64,000 bases of DNA from Dermatophilus congolensis (GTDB lineage: Bacteria; Actinomycetota; Actinomycetes; Actinomycetales; Dermatophilaceae). The stretch covers positions 101,882-165,881 of the forward strand of contig JAUNUP010000007.1 of the NCBI GenBank assembly GCA_030538115.1, in the 5' to 3' direction. Position 1 is the stretch's first letter, and the number at the start of each line of letters is the position of its first letter. This document shows, one piece after another, positions 52,913 to 61,952 of this stretch. A model generated the notes under the pieces. The model saw only the letters and a program-made list of their open reading frames with translations, was not told the DNA's origin and did not search any database. The translations under genes were made by a program, and so were the position numbers.

Positions 52913-55228
52913 ATGTCACAGACCGGCGACTCCAGCCACCCGATCTCACCGTTTCGGGCGGGTCGCATCATCTTCTGGGTGAGCCTCGCCCTCATCACCG
53001 CGAGCGTTGTCGCGTACGTCCGCACCCCCCATGGGGCCGCAGACGTGGTGTACGACGCCCTGTGGCTCTTGTTGATCGTCGCGATCACGATCGGCCCGAT
53101 CGCGCGCGGCGCTGGGCCCCGACGCATCTGGTTCATCGAAACGATGGCGGGCGTCTGTCTACTTCTCTCGGCGCTGGGTCAGTTCTTCGATCAGCGGATC
53201 GGCCCGGTCCTCCTCCGCGACGTCACCTACATCCTCGGGTTCATCCTGCTCGTGGCCTGGGTGGTCAAGCTCTTCCACCACGTCGTCGGACCCGACGCGC
53301 CGTCGTCGCTCCTCGACTCCGCGGCCGCCGGAGTCGGAGTGTCACTGGCCCTGTGGTCGGTCGCTCTCGCGCCGCACCTGGGCGAGGGTCGGCTACCCGT
53401 GGGACTCGCCGATGCGGTGTACCCCGTGATCGACGTCGTGATGTTGGCGCTCGTGGTGCATCTCACCATTCGCCTCGGACGCCGCAACGCCGCGTTGAGG
53501 TGGCTCATCGCCGCGATCTCGTTGCAACTCGCACTCGACACGGCCCACTCGGTGCTCGAACTCATGAGGCCCGACTTCGACACCACACCAGTCAACGCGC
53601 TGTTCATCTACTGGCTCTTCTTTCTTGCCGTGGCCGCCACCCACCGCTCGGTCGTCGACATCTCGCGGCGCTCCCCAGGGCGACGCATCAAGGTGAATAC
53701 GCGAATTCTGACGCTCGTCATGGTGCTCGCAGCCTCACCGGCGCTCTTGTCGAACATCGTGCCGGTGAACGGCACGGTCGACCTGTGGGTGCGCTCCGCC
53801 CTAGTGGCGACACTGCTCGGGCTGCTCGTCGCGCGGTTGCGTCGAACGATCATGGCGCTCGCGCAGTCCGAGGCCGCCAGTCGCCACCGCGCCACCCATG
53901 ACGAGCTGACCGGCCTGTTGAACCGAGCCGCCCTCCTCGACGAACTCGCCATGCTTCTCCAGACGGATGCCGAGCAGGGCCGGCGCACCGCAGTGCTCTT
54001 TCTCGATTGCGACCACTTCAAACACGTCAACGACACGTGGGGCCACCACGCCGGAGACGCTCTGCTCACCGACATCGCCGCGCGCCTACCGAGCGTGTTG
54101 GGCAGTACCGACGTGCTCGCCCGCCACGGCGGAGACGAATTCGTCGTCTGCACGAGCGTCGCCGACATCGGCGAGGCGATCGAGCTCGCCGAGAGGATCG
54201 GGCGGTTCTTCGACAACCCTCTGCGCATCCTGCCCGGCCGGTCGCACCCCGTGACGTCATCCATCGGCATCGCCATCGCTGAGCCAGGCGAAGAGGTCGA
54301 CACCGAAGAACTGCTCGCGCAGGCCGACCTCGCCATGTACGAGGCGAAGCAGCGGGCTCGAGGCCGGTACGTCGTGTTCGGCGAGGATCTCGCGCAGCAG
54401 GCCCGCACGCGCGCCAACGTCGGAGACCGGTTGCTGTGCGGGCTGCGCTCCGGCCAGTTCCGAGCCGAGCTGCAGCCTGTCATGCGCGGCCCCGGGTACA
54501 CCGAGATCGTCGGTTGGGAGGCCCTGGCGCGATGGAACGAACCTGACCTCGGCGAGATCCCACCTGCCGTCTTCATCCCCCTGGCCGAACAGCTCGGAGT
54601 GATCACCGAACTCGGCGAGTTCATGCTGCGCACCGCGGTCGCCGAAGTGCTGCGACTGCGCGAGGCCCTCGGCGACGACCGAGCCGGACTGTTCGTCAAC
54701 GTCTCGCCCGCACAGCTTCTCGACCCGGGGTTCGCCGACCTCGTCATCGAAGTGCTGGCCGAGTCCGGGCTACCCAAACGCACCCTGCGCCTCGAAGTCA
54801 CGGAGAACATGCTCATCGACGAAGGCCCCACGGTCGACGGCACGCTCCGCGCCGTCACGGAGGCCGGCGCGTGCATCGTGCTCGACGACTTCGGCAGCGG
54901 CTACGCGTCACTCGCCACCCTGATGCGTCTGCCCGTGCACGGGGTCAAGCTCGACAAGAGCCTCACCGCGCGGCTCGGAGTCGACGCAGAGGCGCCCCAG
55001 CGGATCGGCGCCGTCATCAACCTCATCCACAGCCTCGGTATCGACGCCGTCATCGCGGAGGGCGTCGAGACGGCCGAGCAGGCCGCAGCGCTCGCGGCTC
55101 TCGGCTGCCCCATGGTGCAGGGCTGGCACTACGGCCGACCAGCCTCCCCCGACAAGATCATCGCCGAGCTGGTGCAGCGACGGAGCCTCACCGAGGCTGG
55201 GCAGGCCGCTTCACCAGCAGCATCGTGA
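52913..55228 (+). CDS. Membrane GGDEF-EAL cyclic-di-GMP protein, copy 2
   Basis: This 771-residue protein is paralogous to copy 1 over its whole length: membrane region to about residue 295, GGDEF (ARHGGDEFVVC), EAL (WEALARW, FVNVSPAQL, EVTENML, LDDFGSGYASL, AEGVET, QGW). The RxxD inhibitory Arg position is Gly (GSTD). It is almost certainly co-transcribed and translationally coupled with the lyase, suggesting joint control of matrix synthesis and breakdown. Confidence 0.93.
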   Translation: MSQTGDSSHPISPFRAGRIIFWVSLALITASVVAYVRTPHGAADVVYDALWLLLIVAITIGPIARGAGPRRIWFIETMAGVCLLLSALGQFFDQRIGPVLLRDVTYILGFILLVAWVVKLFHHVVGPDAPSSLLDSAAAGVGVSLALWSVALAPHLGEGRLPVGLADAVYPVIDVVMLALVVHLTIRLGRRNAALRWLIAAISLQLALDTAHSVLELMRPDFDTTPVNALFIYWLFFLAVAATHRSVVDISRRSPGRRIKVNTRILTLVMVLAASPALLSNIVPVNGTVDLWVRSALVATLLGLLVARLRRTIMALAQSEAASRHRATHDELTGLLNRAALLDELAMLLQTDAEQGRRTAVLFLDCDHFKHVNDTWGHHAGDALLTDIAARLPSVLGSTDVLARHGGDEFVVCTSVADIGEAIELAERIGRFFDNPLRILPGRSHPVTSSIGIAIAEPGEEVDTEELLAQADLAMYEAKQRARGRYVVFGEDLAQQARTRANVGDRLLCGLRSGQFRAELQPVMRGPGYTEIVGWEALARWNEPDLGEIPPAVFIPLAEQLGVITELGEFMLRTAVAEVLRLREALGDDRAGLFVNVSPAQLLDPGFADLVIEVLAESGLPKRTLRLEVTENMLIDEGPTVDGTLRAVTEAGACIVLDDFGSGYASLATLMRLPVHGVKLDKSLTARLGVDAEAPQRIGAVINLIHSLGIDAVIAEGVETAEQAAALAALGCPMVQGWHYGRPASPDKIIAELVQRRSLTEAGQAASPAAS

Positions 55229-55324
55229 GGCGATCCGCACACCAGGCTGGATTCATAAGGAACTCACAGGTTTTCGACAGCCTGGCATAGGGGGCACGCG
55301 ACGTGGCCTCTTTACACTCGCCGC

Positions 55325-56167
55325 ATGGTTTCTGCCACCAGTAGCGGACCCTTCGATCTGATTCTCGGGCTGCCTGTGCACCCGCTCGTCGTGCACGCCG
55401 TCGTCGTCCTCCTCCCCCTCGGCGCGCTCATGGTGATCGCGCTGTTCGTGGTCAAGCGTTGGCGCCGGCCGATGGCCTGGCCCACCCTCGCCGTGCTCGC
55501 CGTGGCTGCTGGGTCGGCCGTGCTCGCGAGCCAGTCCGGCGAAGCTCTGGAGGAGCGGGTCGGCGACCCCGGCGCGCACGCCGAGTGGGGTGAACGGCTC
55601 GTCATCGTCTCGATCGTGTTGCTCGTCGTGGCCGCGCTCTGGCTCGTGCTGGCCGCCCGGCAGCGGCAGTCGTCGCTGGCATCGACGGTGCTCGGAGCGG
55701 TGGCCGTCGTCATGTCGATCGTGGCCCTGGGCCTGGCCGGCATCACCGGTCACTCCGGCTCCGAGGCGGCGTGGAAGGACCGCATCGCGCCCGTCGCCTC
55801 CGCCGGTACACAGAACTCGGGCGAGCACGAGTCCGACGACGGCGGCGACAGCACCACGCCCGCCTCGTCACCGACCACCACCGCCCAGGCTCCTGCCGCT
55901 GCCCCGGCCCCGACCTCGACGGGAACCGACACCCCGTACACGATGGACCAGGTCGCGGAACACAACACCGCCGACTCGTGCTGGGCGGCAGTCGACAACG
56001 GCGTCTACGACGTCACCGAGTGGATCACACGCCACCCGGGCGGCCCCCAGCGCATCCTCAACCTGTGCGGCACCGACGCCACGGCCGCCTTCCGCGGCCA
56101 GCACGCCACTCGGGAAGCTCCCAACAGCAGGCTCGACAGCTTCCGTATCGGCACCCTCGCAAACTGA
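55325..56167 (+). CDS. Membrane protein with C-terminal cytochrome b5 domain (DUF2231-like)
   Basis: This 280-residue protein starts with four hydrophobic helices (about 10-140) of the DUF2231 type ([20 protein letters not shown]). A Thr/Ala/Pro linker (about 155-200) follows, then a cytochrome b5-like heme domain. The heme ligands are His in [13 protein letters not shown] and His in [10 protein letters not shown], followed by LDSFRIG. It is probably a membrane redox carrier or sensor. ATG 55325 is used. It precedes the PAS/MCP pair. Confidence 0.87.
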   Translation: MVSATSSGPFDLILGLPVHPLVVHAVVVLLPLGALMVIALFVVKRWRRPMAWPTLAVLAVAAGSAVLASQSGEALEERVGDPGAHAEWGERLVIVSIVLLVVAALWLVLAARQRQSSLASTVLGAVAVVMSIVALGLAGITGHSGSEAAWKDRIAPVASAGTQNSGEHESDDGGDSTTPASSPTTTAQAPAAAPAPTSTGTDTPYTMDQVAEHNTADSCWAAVDNGVYDVTEWITRHPGGPQRILNLCGTDATAAFRGQHATREAPNSRLDSFRIGTLAN

Positions 56168-56316
56168 CCCCCCGCGATCGGCGCACCAGAGCACCCGAGT
56201 AGGGGGAAATCCCGCATACCCCCGGGGTTTTCGCCGGTGCGCTCAGCGCAGTGCCTCACCCGCCGATTCTTCGAGTGGAGGCGGTGTGGTCCCACCCGCC
56301 TCGCGGGAGAGGACAC

Positions 56317-56865
56317 ATGGGCACTGCCACCATCGCCCCCACCGGTCAGGAGCACACGTTCGATCGCAGCGAGCTGATCGTCTCCAAGACCGACCTCAAG
56401 GGGCACATCACCTACGCCAACGACGTCTTTCTGCGCGTCTCGCACTACCCCCTGTGCGACGTGCTGGGCCAGGCGCACAAGCTGATCAGGCACCCCGAGA
56501 TGCCGCGAGGCCTGTTTCGTCTGCTGTGGAGCACGATCGCCGACGGGGACGAGCTCTTCGCCGTCATCAACAACCTTGCCTCCGACGGCGGCCACTACTG
56601 GGTGCTCGCACACGTCACGCCGACCTTCGGTCCGGCCGGCCAGATCACGGGGTACCACTCCAACCGGCGCCTGCCCGAAAAGGCCCTCATCGACGCCGTC
56701 ACCCCGCTCTACCAGCGGATGTGCGCAGCGGAGGCGCAGCAGGCCCGCGCGGTCGACGCCGCCGAGGCCGGAGCGCGCGTGCTCGACGAGCATCTCGCCG
56801 ACCGCGGACAGACCTACGACCAGTACATCTGGGAACTCATCCACGCCTCCGGGAGCGACCTGTGA
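56317..56865 (+). CDS. Single PAS-domain protein, Aer-like
   Basis: This 182-residue soluble protein has a PAS domain (about 15-125). Aer-type landmarks are [55 protein letters not shown] and [16 protein letters not shown] helical C-terminal segment follows. The RHPDMP-like motif is typical of FAD-binding PAS domains of Aer. Its stop overlaps the start of the MCP-like gene (GTGA), so the two halves of a receptor are made together. Confidence 0.88.
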   Translation: MGTATIAPTGQEHTFDRSELIVSKTDLKGHITYANDVFLRVSHYPLCDVLGQAHKLIRHPEMPRGLFRLLWSTIADGDELFAVINNLASDGGHYWVLAHVTPTFGPAGQITGYHSNRRLPEKALIDAVTPLYQRMCAAEAQQARAVDAAEAGARVLDEHLADRGQTYDQYIWELIHASGSDL

Positions 56866-57773
56866 AGCCCCCGCCGTTCAAGTCCCGCTCGCAGGAGAAG
56901 TCGCTCGCCGCGGACGGTGTGGTGTCGCAAGAGGAGTACATCGCCGAGGTCACGCGCGTGCTGCACGAGGCGGGCAAGGGCGCCCTGGAGGCGCGCGTTC
57001 TCGTGCTTCCGCCCGACGAGGCTCTCGGTGAGGTCGGCGACGGGCTCAACCGGCTGCTCGACGTGACCGAGGCGTTCGTCCGCGGGTCTCAAGCGGCTCT
57101 CGAATCCGCCGCGGCAGGCCGCTACCACCGCACCTTCCTCACGCGCGGTCTGTCGGGCAGCTTCGCGCGCGGAGCCCAGCGCATCAACCAGGCGCAGCAG
57201 GCCATGGAGGACGCGGCGAAAGAGCTCGCACGCGACGAGCAGGTGCGCAACGACCTGGTCTCTACCGCTATCGACATCTCGACGCGGGTGGCCGGCGCGT
57301 CGGTGACCCTTGAGGAGTCGACCGCCGACGCGGCGAAGTCGGTTCGCGCGACCGTCACCGAGACCGAGGCCGCCCAAGCGACGATCGAAGACCTGGAGAA
57401 GGCAAGCAGCCAGATCCAGAACGCCGTGCTCGTCATCACCCGCGTGGCCGCGCAGACGCGGCTGCTCGCCCTCAACGCCACCATCGAGGCGGCCCGCGCC
57501 GGAGATGCGGGGCGCGGATTCGCCGTGGTCGCGGGCGAGGTCAAGACCCTGGCTGACGACACCTCCAACGAGGCCGACCGCATCGCCGAGCAGGTCGACG
57601 CCGCCCGAAGAGCCGCGTCAGCCGCCTCCGCCGCGATGGACCGCATCGGCGGGCTCATCGACGCCCTCGACGGCCAGGTGGCCGCCGTGGCCGAGTCCGC
57701 GGGAGGCGAGGGCGGCCTCTCCGAGCTCGCCGAGACACTCCGTGACGAGATCCGGAGCGTCGCCGCCGACTAG
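56862..57773 (+). CDS. Soluble methyl-accepting-type signalling protein
   Basis: This 303-residue protein has no membrane helix. The hairpin tip [20 protein letters not shown] followed by [20 protein letters not shown] (about residues 196-235) is the MCP signature. The N-terminal 100 residues resemble a HAMP-like or linker region. The start is GTG 56862, overlapping the PAS stop. With the PAS protein it looks like a split cytosolic Aer or BdlA-type receptor. No CheA/CheW or flagellar gene is in the window. Confidence 0.87.
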   Translation: MKPPPFKSRSQEKSLAADGVVSQEEYIAEVTRVLHEAGKGALEARVLVLPPDEALGEVGDGLNRLLDVTEAFVRGSQAALESAAAGRYHRTFLTRGLSGSFARGAQRINQAQQAMEDAAKELARDEQVRNDLVSTAIDISTRVAGASVTLEESTADAAKSVRATVTETEAAQATIEDLEKASSQIQNAVLVITRVAAQTRLLALNATIEAARAGDAGRGFAVVAGEVKTLADDTSNEADRIAEQVDAARRAASAASAAMDRIGGLIDALDGQVAAVAESAGGEGGLSELAETLRDEIRSVAAD

Positions 57774-57837
57774 ACGAGGTCTGCGCCGTGCCCCCTCTCC
57801 CGCTGTACCTCCGTCCCGCCTGAGAGACGATGGGGCC

Positions 57838-59067
57838 ATGCAGTCTCCTGATCCGCGTGAGGCCTTCATACGCGGCGCTCGGGCCGGTGGCAGATTTCTC
57901 GATCGCTCGGCCGAGCTTTCGCGGCGGCAGGCCATGCGGCGCACGCGCCGGTGGCGGGCCAAGGTGAACTTCATCGCCCAGTGCGCCATCGCGGCGGGAG
58001 TGTCGTACACACTCGCCAGGTACCTGTTCTCGGTGGAGATCCCTCTGTTCGCGCCGGTCGCGACCATCTTGACGCTCGGCATGACCTACGGGCAGCGGTT
58101 CACGCGCGCCGCCGAGGTGACGTTGGGAGTCTCGATCGGGGCCCTCGTCGGCGAACTGTTCGTGCTCACAGTGGGCATGGGCGTCTGGCAGGTCGTCGTG
58201 CTCGTCGCGCTGGCCATGTCGATCGCCTCCTGGCTCGGCGCCGGCACCCTCATCGTCAACCAGGCCGGAATTCAGGGCCTGGTCATCGCGCTGCTCGCGG
58301 GCCAGACGACCACGGCGTTCGGCCGCTGGTACGAGGCCCTCATCGGCGCGGCCACCGGGCTCGTGTTCGCCTCGTTCATCCCCAGCTCTGTGCTGCTGCG
58401 GCCCCGTGCCCGGGCGAGCGCGGTGCTCGAACGGCTCACGACCCTGTTCATCTCCAGCGCGACAGGCATCAAGCAGCACGACCGAAAGATGGTCGAGGAG
58501 TCTCTCGCCGAGGCCCGCTCGACCGAAGACGACCTGCGGGCCCTGCGCGGCTTTGCGGCTGACTCCGTCGAGATCACCACCTACACGCCCTGGTATCGCA
58601 ACCGTCGCCCCGAGATGCAGGAGGTCGTGGCGCTGCTCGACCCGATCGACCGCGCGGTCCGCAACTCCCGCGTGCTGCTGCGTCGCGCCGCGATCTCGGT
58701 GCAGGTCGAGGAGGCGGTGCCCGACGAGTACATCGAGCTGATCTGGGAACTGGCGCACGTCACGGAGGATTTCGCGCGCTTCTTGGCCACCGGCGAGCGC
58801 GACGAATCGCTCGAGGGCGTGTTGTGGAACCTCAGCGAACGCTCCGCGCGCCCGGCCCCCGGGGCCGAACTGTCGGCAGAGGTCATCCGCGCGCAGATCA
58901 GGTCGATCCTCGTCGACTACTACATGATGCTCGGCTACTCCGCGCGCGAGGCCCAGCGCACCGTGCACCAGGCCATCGTCAACGACGTCGAACGGACCGA
59001 AGCCGCGATCGAGGCGGCGCTCGACGAGATCGCCCGCGACGAAGGCCCCGACACGCCTGGTCCGTGA
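57838..59067 (+). CDS. FUSC-family membrane protein (aromatic acid exporter-like)
   Basis: This 409-residue protein has about six hydrophobic helices (about 45-195; FAPVATILTLGMTYGQRFTRA is the family-like segment). A long helical cytosolic domain (about 200-405) follows. It resembles the FUSC/ArAE permeases that relieve aromatic-acid stress, a tempting link to the benzoate and gentisate genes but unproven. ATG 57838 has weak ribosome-site support; the preceding frame overlaps the MCP gene. Confidence 0.82.
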   Translation: MQSPDPREAFIRGARAGGRFLDRSAELSRRQAMRRTRRWRAKVNFIAQCAIAAGVSYTLARYLFSVEIPLFAPVATILTLGMTYGQRFTRAAEVTLGVSIGALVGELFVLTVGMGVWQVVVLVALAMSIASWLGAGTLIVNQAGIQGLVIALLAGQTTTAFGRWYEALIGAATGLVFASFIPSSVLLRPRARASAVLERLTTLFISSATGIKQHDRKMVEESLAEARSTEDDLRALRGFAADSVEITTYTPWYRNRRPEMQEVVALLDPIDRAVRNSRVLLRRAAISVQVEEAVPDEYIELIWELAHVTEDFARFLATGERDESLEGVLWNLSERSARPAPGAELSAEVIRAQIRSILVDYYMMLGYSAREAQRTVHQAIVNDVERTEAAIEAALDEIARDEGPDTPGP

Positions 59068-59266
59068 CAGGTTCGGGCGCGGCTGTGAGGGTCCTGTAAC
59101 GATCACGTCGGCCTCTTGCGACCGGCCGTTTCTACCCTGTTGCGTGCACCTCGGTCGCCGCTGCGCTGGAGTCCACCCCCTCCAGTGGCACCATGAAGTC
59201 ATGGGCCGCGCGGCGCGGTCGAGGTGCCTGAACTGCGCGGATGCGGTCACGACGACTGGAGGAGAC

Positions 59267-59983
59267 ATGCACGCCCCCGAAACCGGCGAAGGGCTCGCCA
59301 CGGTTCTGCTCGCCGAAGACGACGACGACCTGCGCCTGACGACGCGGCTCGTGCTCGAGCGGCAGGGGTTCGACGTGCACGTCGCCGCCGACGGCCTGCA
59401 GGCGTGGGCGGCGCTGCAGACCATGCCGGTCGACGTGGCAGTGCTCGATGTGGTGATGCCGGGGATGGACGGGATCAGGCTGGTCAAGCGCATCCGCGAG
59501 AACGTCGACCTGTCGGGGATGCCGGTCATCCTGCTCACGGCGCGCGACCTGCCGCACGACCAGATCGCCGGTCTGGAGGCGGGCGCGGACGACTACGTGA
59601 CCAAACCTTTCGACGGCGAGGTGCTCGCGGCGCGGATCCGGGCCGTGGCCCGCCGCCACGCCGTCGCCCCCTCTGCGGGTGGCGGGCAGGCGGCGCATGT
59701 CGACGTGGTCGGTGACCTGCAGGTCGACCGCGCGGGCATGGTGGTCAGCCGCGCCGGTGACGTGATCGAGGTCAGCGCCACCGAATTCAAGCTGCTCTCG
59801 GCATTTCTCGACCACCTGGGCCAGGTGCTCTCGCGGGTGCAACTGCTCGACCGGGTCTGGGGCGACGCCGAATGGACCGACCCGCGCGTGGTCGACGTGA
59901 CCGTGCAGCGGCTGCGCAGCAAGATCGGCGCCGACATGATCACGACCGTGCGCGGCGCCGGGTACAAGATGGTTCCTCGATGA
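59267..59983 (+). CDS. OmpR/PhoB-family response regulator
   Basis: This 238-residue regulator has a receiver domain (about 10-125: acidic pocket AEDDDD, phospho-Asp in VLDVVMPGMDG, Lys in VTKPFDG). A winged-helix output domain follows (about 140-237: SATEFKLLSAFLDHLGQVLS, VDVTVQRLRSKIG, VRGAGYKM). ATG 59267 follows GGAGGAGAC; the upstream open frame to 59144 is not needed. Its stop overlaps the kinase start. Confidence 0.93.
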   Translation: MHAPETGEGLATVLLAEDDDDLRLTTRLVLERQGFDVHVAADGLQAWAALQTMPVDVAVLDVVMPGMDGIRLVKRIRENVDLSGMPVILLTARDLPHDQIAGLEAGADDYVTKPFDGEVLAARIRAVARRHAVAPSAGGGQAAHVDVVGDLQVDRAGMVVSRAGDVIEVSATEFKLLSAFLDHLGQVLSRVQLLDRVWGDAEWTDPRVVDVTVQRLRSKIGADMITTVRGAGYKMVPR

Positions 59984-61266
59984 CCCACCCCGCAGCGGTC
60001 GCCGGCCAACCGGCCGGTGTCGCACCGGTTCGCTGGTGGCAGTCGCTGCGCACCCGCATCGCCGTGGCCGTCGCGGCGGTGACGATTCTCGCGTCGATCA
60101 TCACCGGCGCCATGGTCGACACGACAGCCGCGATCGACGCGCGCGAACGCCTCCGGTCACAGGCCCTCGACCGGCTCGACGCGGCGGTCGTCTTCTACGA
60201 GAGCCGCAGCACGCTCCGCTTCGGAGCCGCGCTCGACGGGGATCTACCAGGCGGGCTGGCCGAAGCCGCGACCCCGGGTAACCGCGTGACCTGGTACGAC
60301 GGCAACGCCATGCACGCGGCGCAGCGGCTGAGCAGCTCGCGCGTGCTCTCGGTCTCGATACCCGGCGACGACCTACGCGAAGAACGCACCGCCCTGCGTT
60401 GGGCATGGGGCAGGGCCGCGGCCGTCGGCGTGACCGTGGCCGCGCTGCTCGGGTGGTTGGTCGGCACGTGGCTGTCACGCCGCCTCCGAGCCGGTGCCCA
60501 GGCGGCAGGCGCCATCGCCGCCGGACGCACCGACCTCACCGCGGGCCAACCCGGTCACGACGAGGTCGCACAGTTGACTGCGGCTCTCGACCAGATGGCC
60601 GGAGCCCTGCAACGACGCCTTGAGATCGAGCGGCAGTTCACCGCCGACGTGGCACACGAACTCCGCTCCCCCGTCACGGCCCTCGTCAGCGCCGCCGAAC
60701 TGCTGCCGGAGGACGAACTCGGGTCGCTCCTGCGACGCCAAGCCGGGCGGCTGCGCAAGCTCGTCATCGACCTGCTCGAGATCTCGCGCCTCGACGCCGC
60801 CTCCGTGCCCATCGAATGGGAGAGCCGCGACCTCGCGGCCCTCGTCGCCTCCGCCCTCGACGCGTTCGACGATTCGGGCGAGCCGGTCGAATTCGTGCGG
60901 CGCGACCCCGGCACCGTTCGCGTGGAGCCGAGACGGGTCGACCGCATCGTCTCCAACCTCGTCCGCAACGCCCGCACCTACGGGCAGGAGCCGGTGCGGG
61001 TCACGGTCACGGGCAACCGCATCATCGTCGGCGACTCGGGAGCGGGGTACCCCGAGGACCTCATCGACAGCGGGCCCCAACGGTTCGCCACCTACGCCCG
61101 CGGTAAAGGCAGCGGCCTCGGCCTGACCATCGCCGACAAGCAGGCCCGGTCGATGGGCGGCCACCTCGAACTCACCAACGGCGGCCCCGAGATGCCCGGC
61201 GCCAACGCGACCGTCGTACTCATGGGGGCGCCAGTGGCCCCGACCCCGGACTCGTCCACCACCTGA
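59980..61266 (+). CDS. Sensor histidine kinase
   Basis: This 428-residue kinase has two membrane helices (about 27-48 and 145-165) around an extracytoplasmic sensor of about 95 residues. A HAMP segment follows, then the H-box FTADVAHELRSPVTAL, N-box RIVSNLVRNARTYG, and G-boxes VGDSGAGYPEDL and GKGSGLGLTIADKQ. ATG 59980 overlaps the response regulator stop (ATGA). The signal is unknown. Confidence 0.93.
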   Translation: MTHPAAVAGQPAGVAPVRWWQSLRTRIAVAVAAVTILASIITGAMVDTTAAIDARERLRSQALDRLDAAVVFYESRSTLRFGAALDGDLPGGLAEAATPGNRVTWYDGNAMHAAQRLSSSRVLSVSIPGDDLREERTALRWAWGRAAAVGVTVAALLGWLVGTWLSRRLRAGAQAAGAIAAGRTDLTAGQPGHDEVAQLTAALDQMAGALQRRLEIERQFTADVAHELRSPVTALVSAAELLPEDELGSLLRRQAGRLRKLVIDLLEISRLDAASVPIEWESRDLAALVASALDAFDDSGEPVEFVRRDPGTVRVEPRRVDRIVSNLVRNARTYGQEPVRVTVTGNRIIVGDSGAGYPEDLIDSGPQRFATYARGKGSGLGLTIADKQARSMGGHLELTNGGPEMPGANATVVLMGAPVAPTPDSSTT

Positions 61267-61280
61267 GCCGCGACGGCTCA
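61264..61280. terminator. Short hairpin at the kinase stop
   Basis: TGAGCCG (61264-61270) pairs with CGGCTCA (61274-61280) over three bases, overlapping the stop codon. It lies between convergent genes; support is weak. Confidence 0.4.
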
Positions 61281-61308
61281 GGCTCTGGTTCAAGCTCAAC
61301 GGCGGACA

Positions 61309-61824
61309 TCAACTCGCGGTCGGGGCCTCACCTGCCGGGTCGATACCGGGCAGGTGGTAGACCTGCTGGATGCCCATGTCTTCGCCTGCATCCTGCACGG
61401 TCACAGTGAGGCGCCGGTAGGTGGCCGCGGCTTCGCCCTCCACCAGTTGATCGGCGACCGCCGTCATGGGGAACCGCTCTTCCGAACCGGTCTCGCAGTC
61501 GGGATAGCAGTCGTTCATGACCATCACACCGCTCGCAACCGCTTTGTCTTCGCCCCACTGCTGCCACGACAATTCCTGCAGCGTGCCGATGTCGTTCTCA
61601 CAGTCGAGCACGAGACTGCTGGGCTTCGACTCCGGCGAATCGGCATCGCACCTGGCGATGTACGTGACATCGGCGCGGGCCGCGATCGGGTCTTCGGCGG
61701 TAGGCGCGGAGGGCGCGGTGTGCGTCAGCGGCGCAGGGTCTTGCACGGCGCACGACGAGATCGCAGCCAACAGTGCCGCCGCAGCCAAGGCTCGGGCGCG
61801 GCGATGCGTGCCTGCGACCTGCAT
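61309..61824 (-). CDS. Putative lipoprotein of unknown function
   Basis: This 171-residue protein has a signal peptide and a lipobox-like AAISSC (Cys at about 25), followed by a Pro/Thr linker. The mature part has four cysteines (ARCDAD, VLDCEND, NDCYPDCE), which could form two disulphides. I do not recognise the family. It converges on the two-component system and may be related to its signal, which is speculation. Confidence 0.72.
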   Translation of the reverse strand: MQVAGTHRRARALAAAALLAAISSCAVQDPAPLTHTAPSAPTAEDPIAARADVTYIARCDADSPESKPSSLVLDCENDIGTLQELSWQQWGEDKAVASGVMVMNDCYPDCETGSEERFPMTAVADQLVEGEAAATYRRLTVTVQDAGEDMGIQQVYHLPGIDPAGEAPTAS

Positions 61825-61952
61825 GTACGCACCTCCCGCAGCGAAACGACCCTCCTGGCAAGTTCAACACACCTACCGGGGCGCGTGGGTGAGTGCGGGC
61901 CGGCCGTCGACGACGCCGACTACAAACGGAACCGGATCGGGGCGCGCTCGAC

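Noticed and set aside
56213..56236. ATACCCCCGGGGTTTT upstream of the PAS gene as a copper operator
   Set aside because: It is a GC palindrome of a kind expected by chance at this base composition, with no metal genes nearby.
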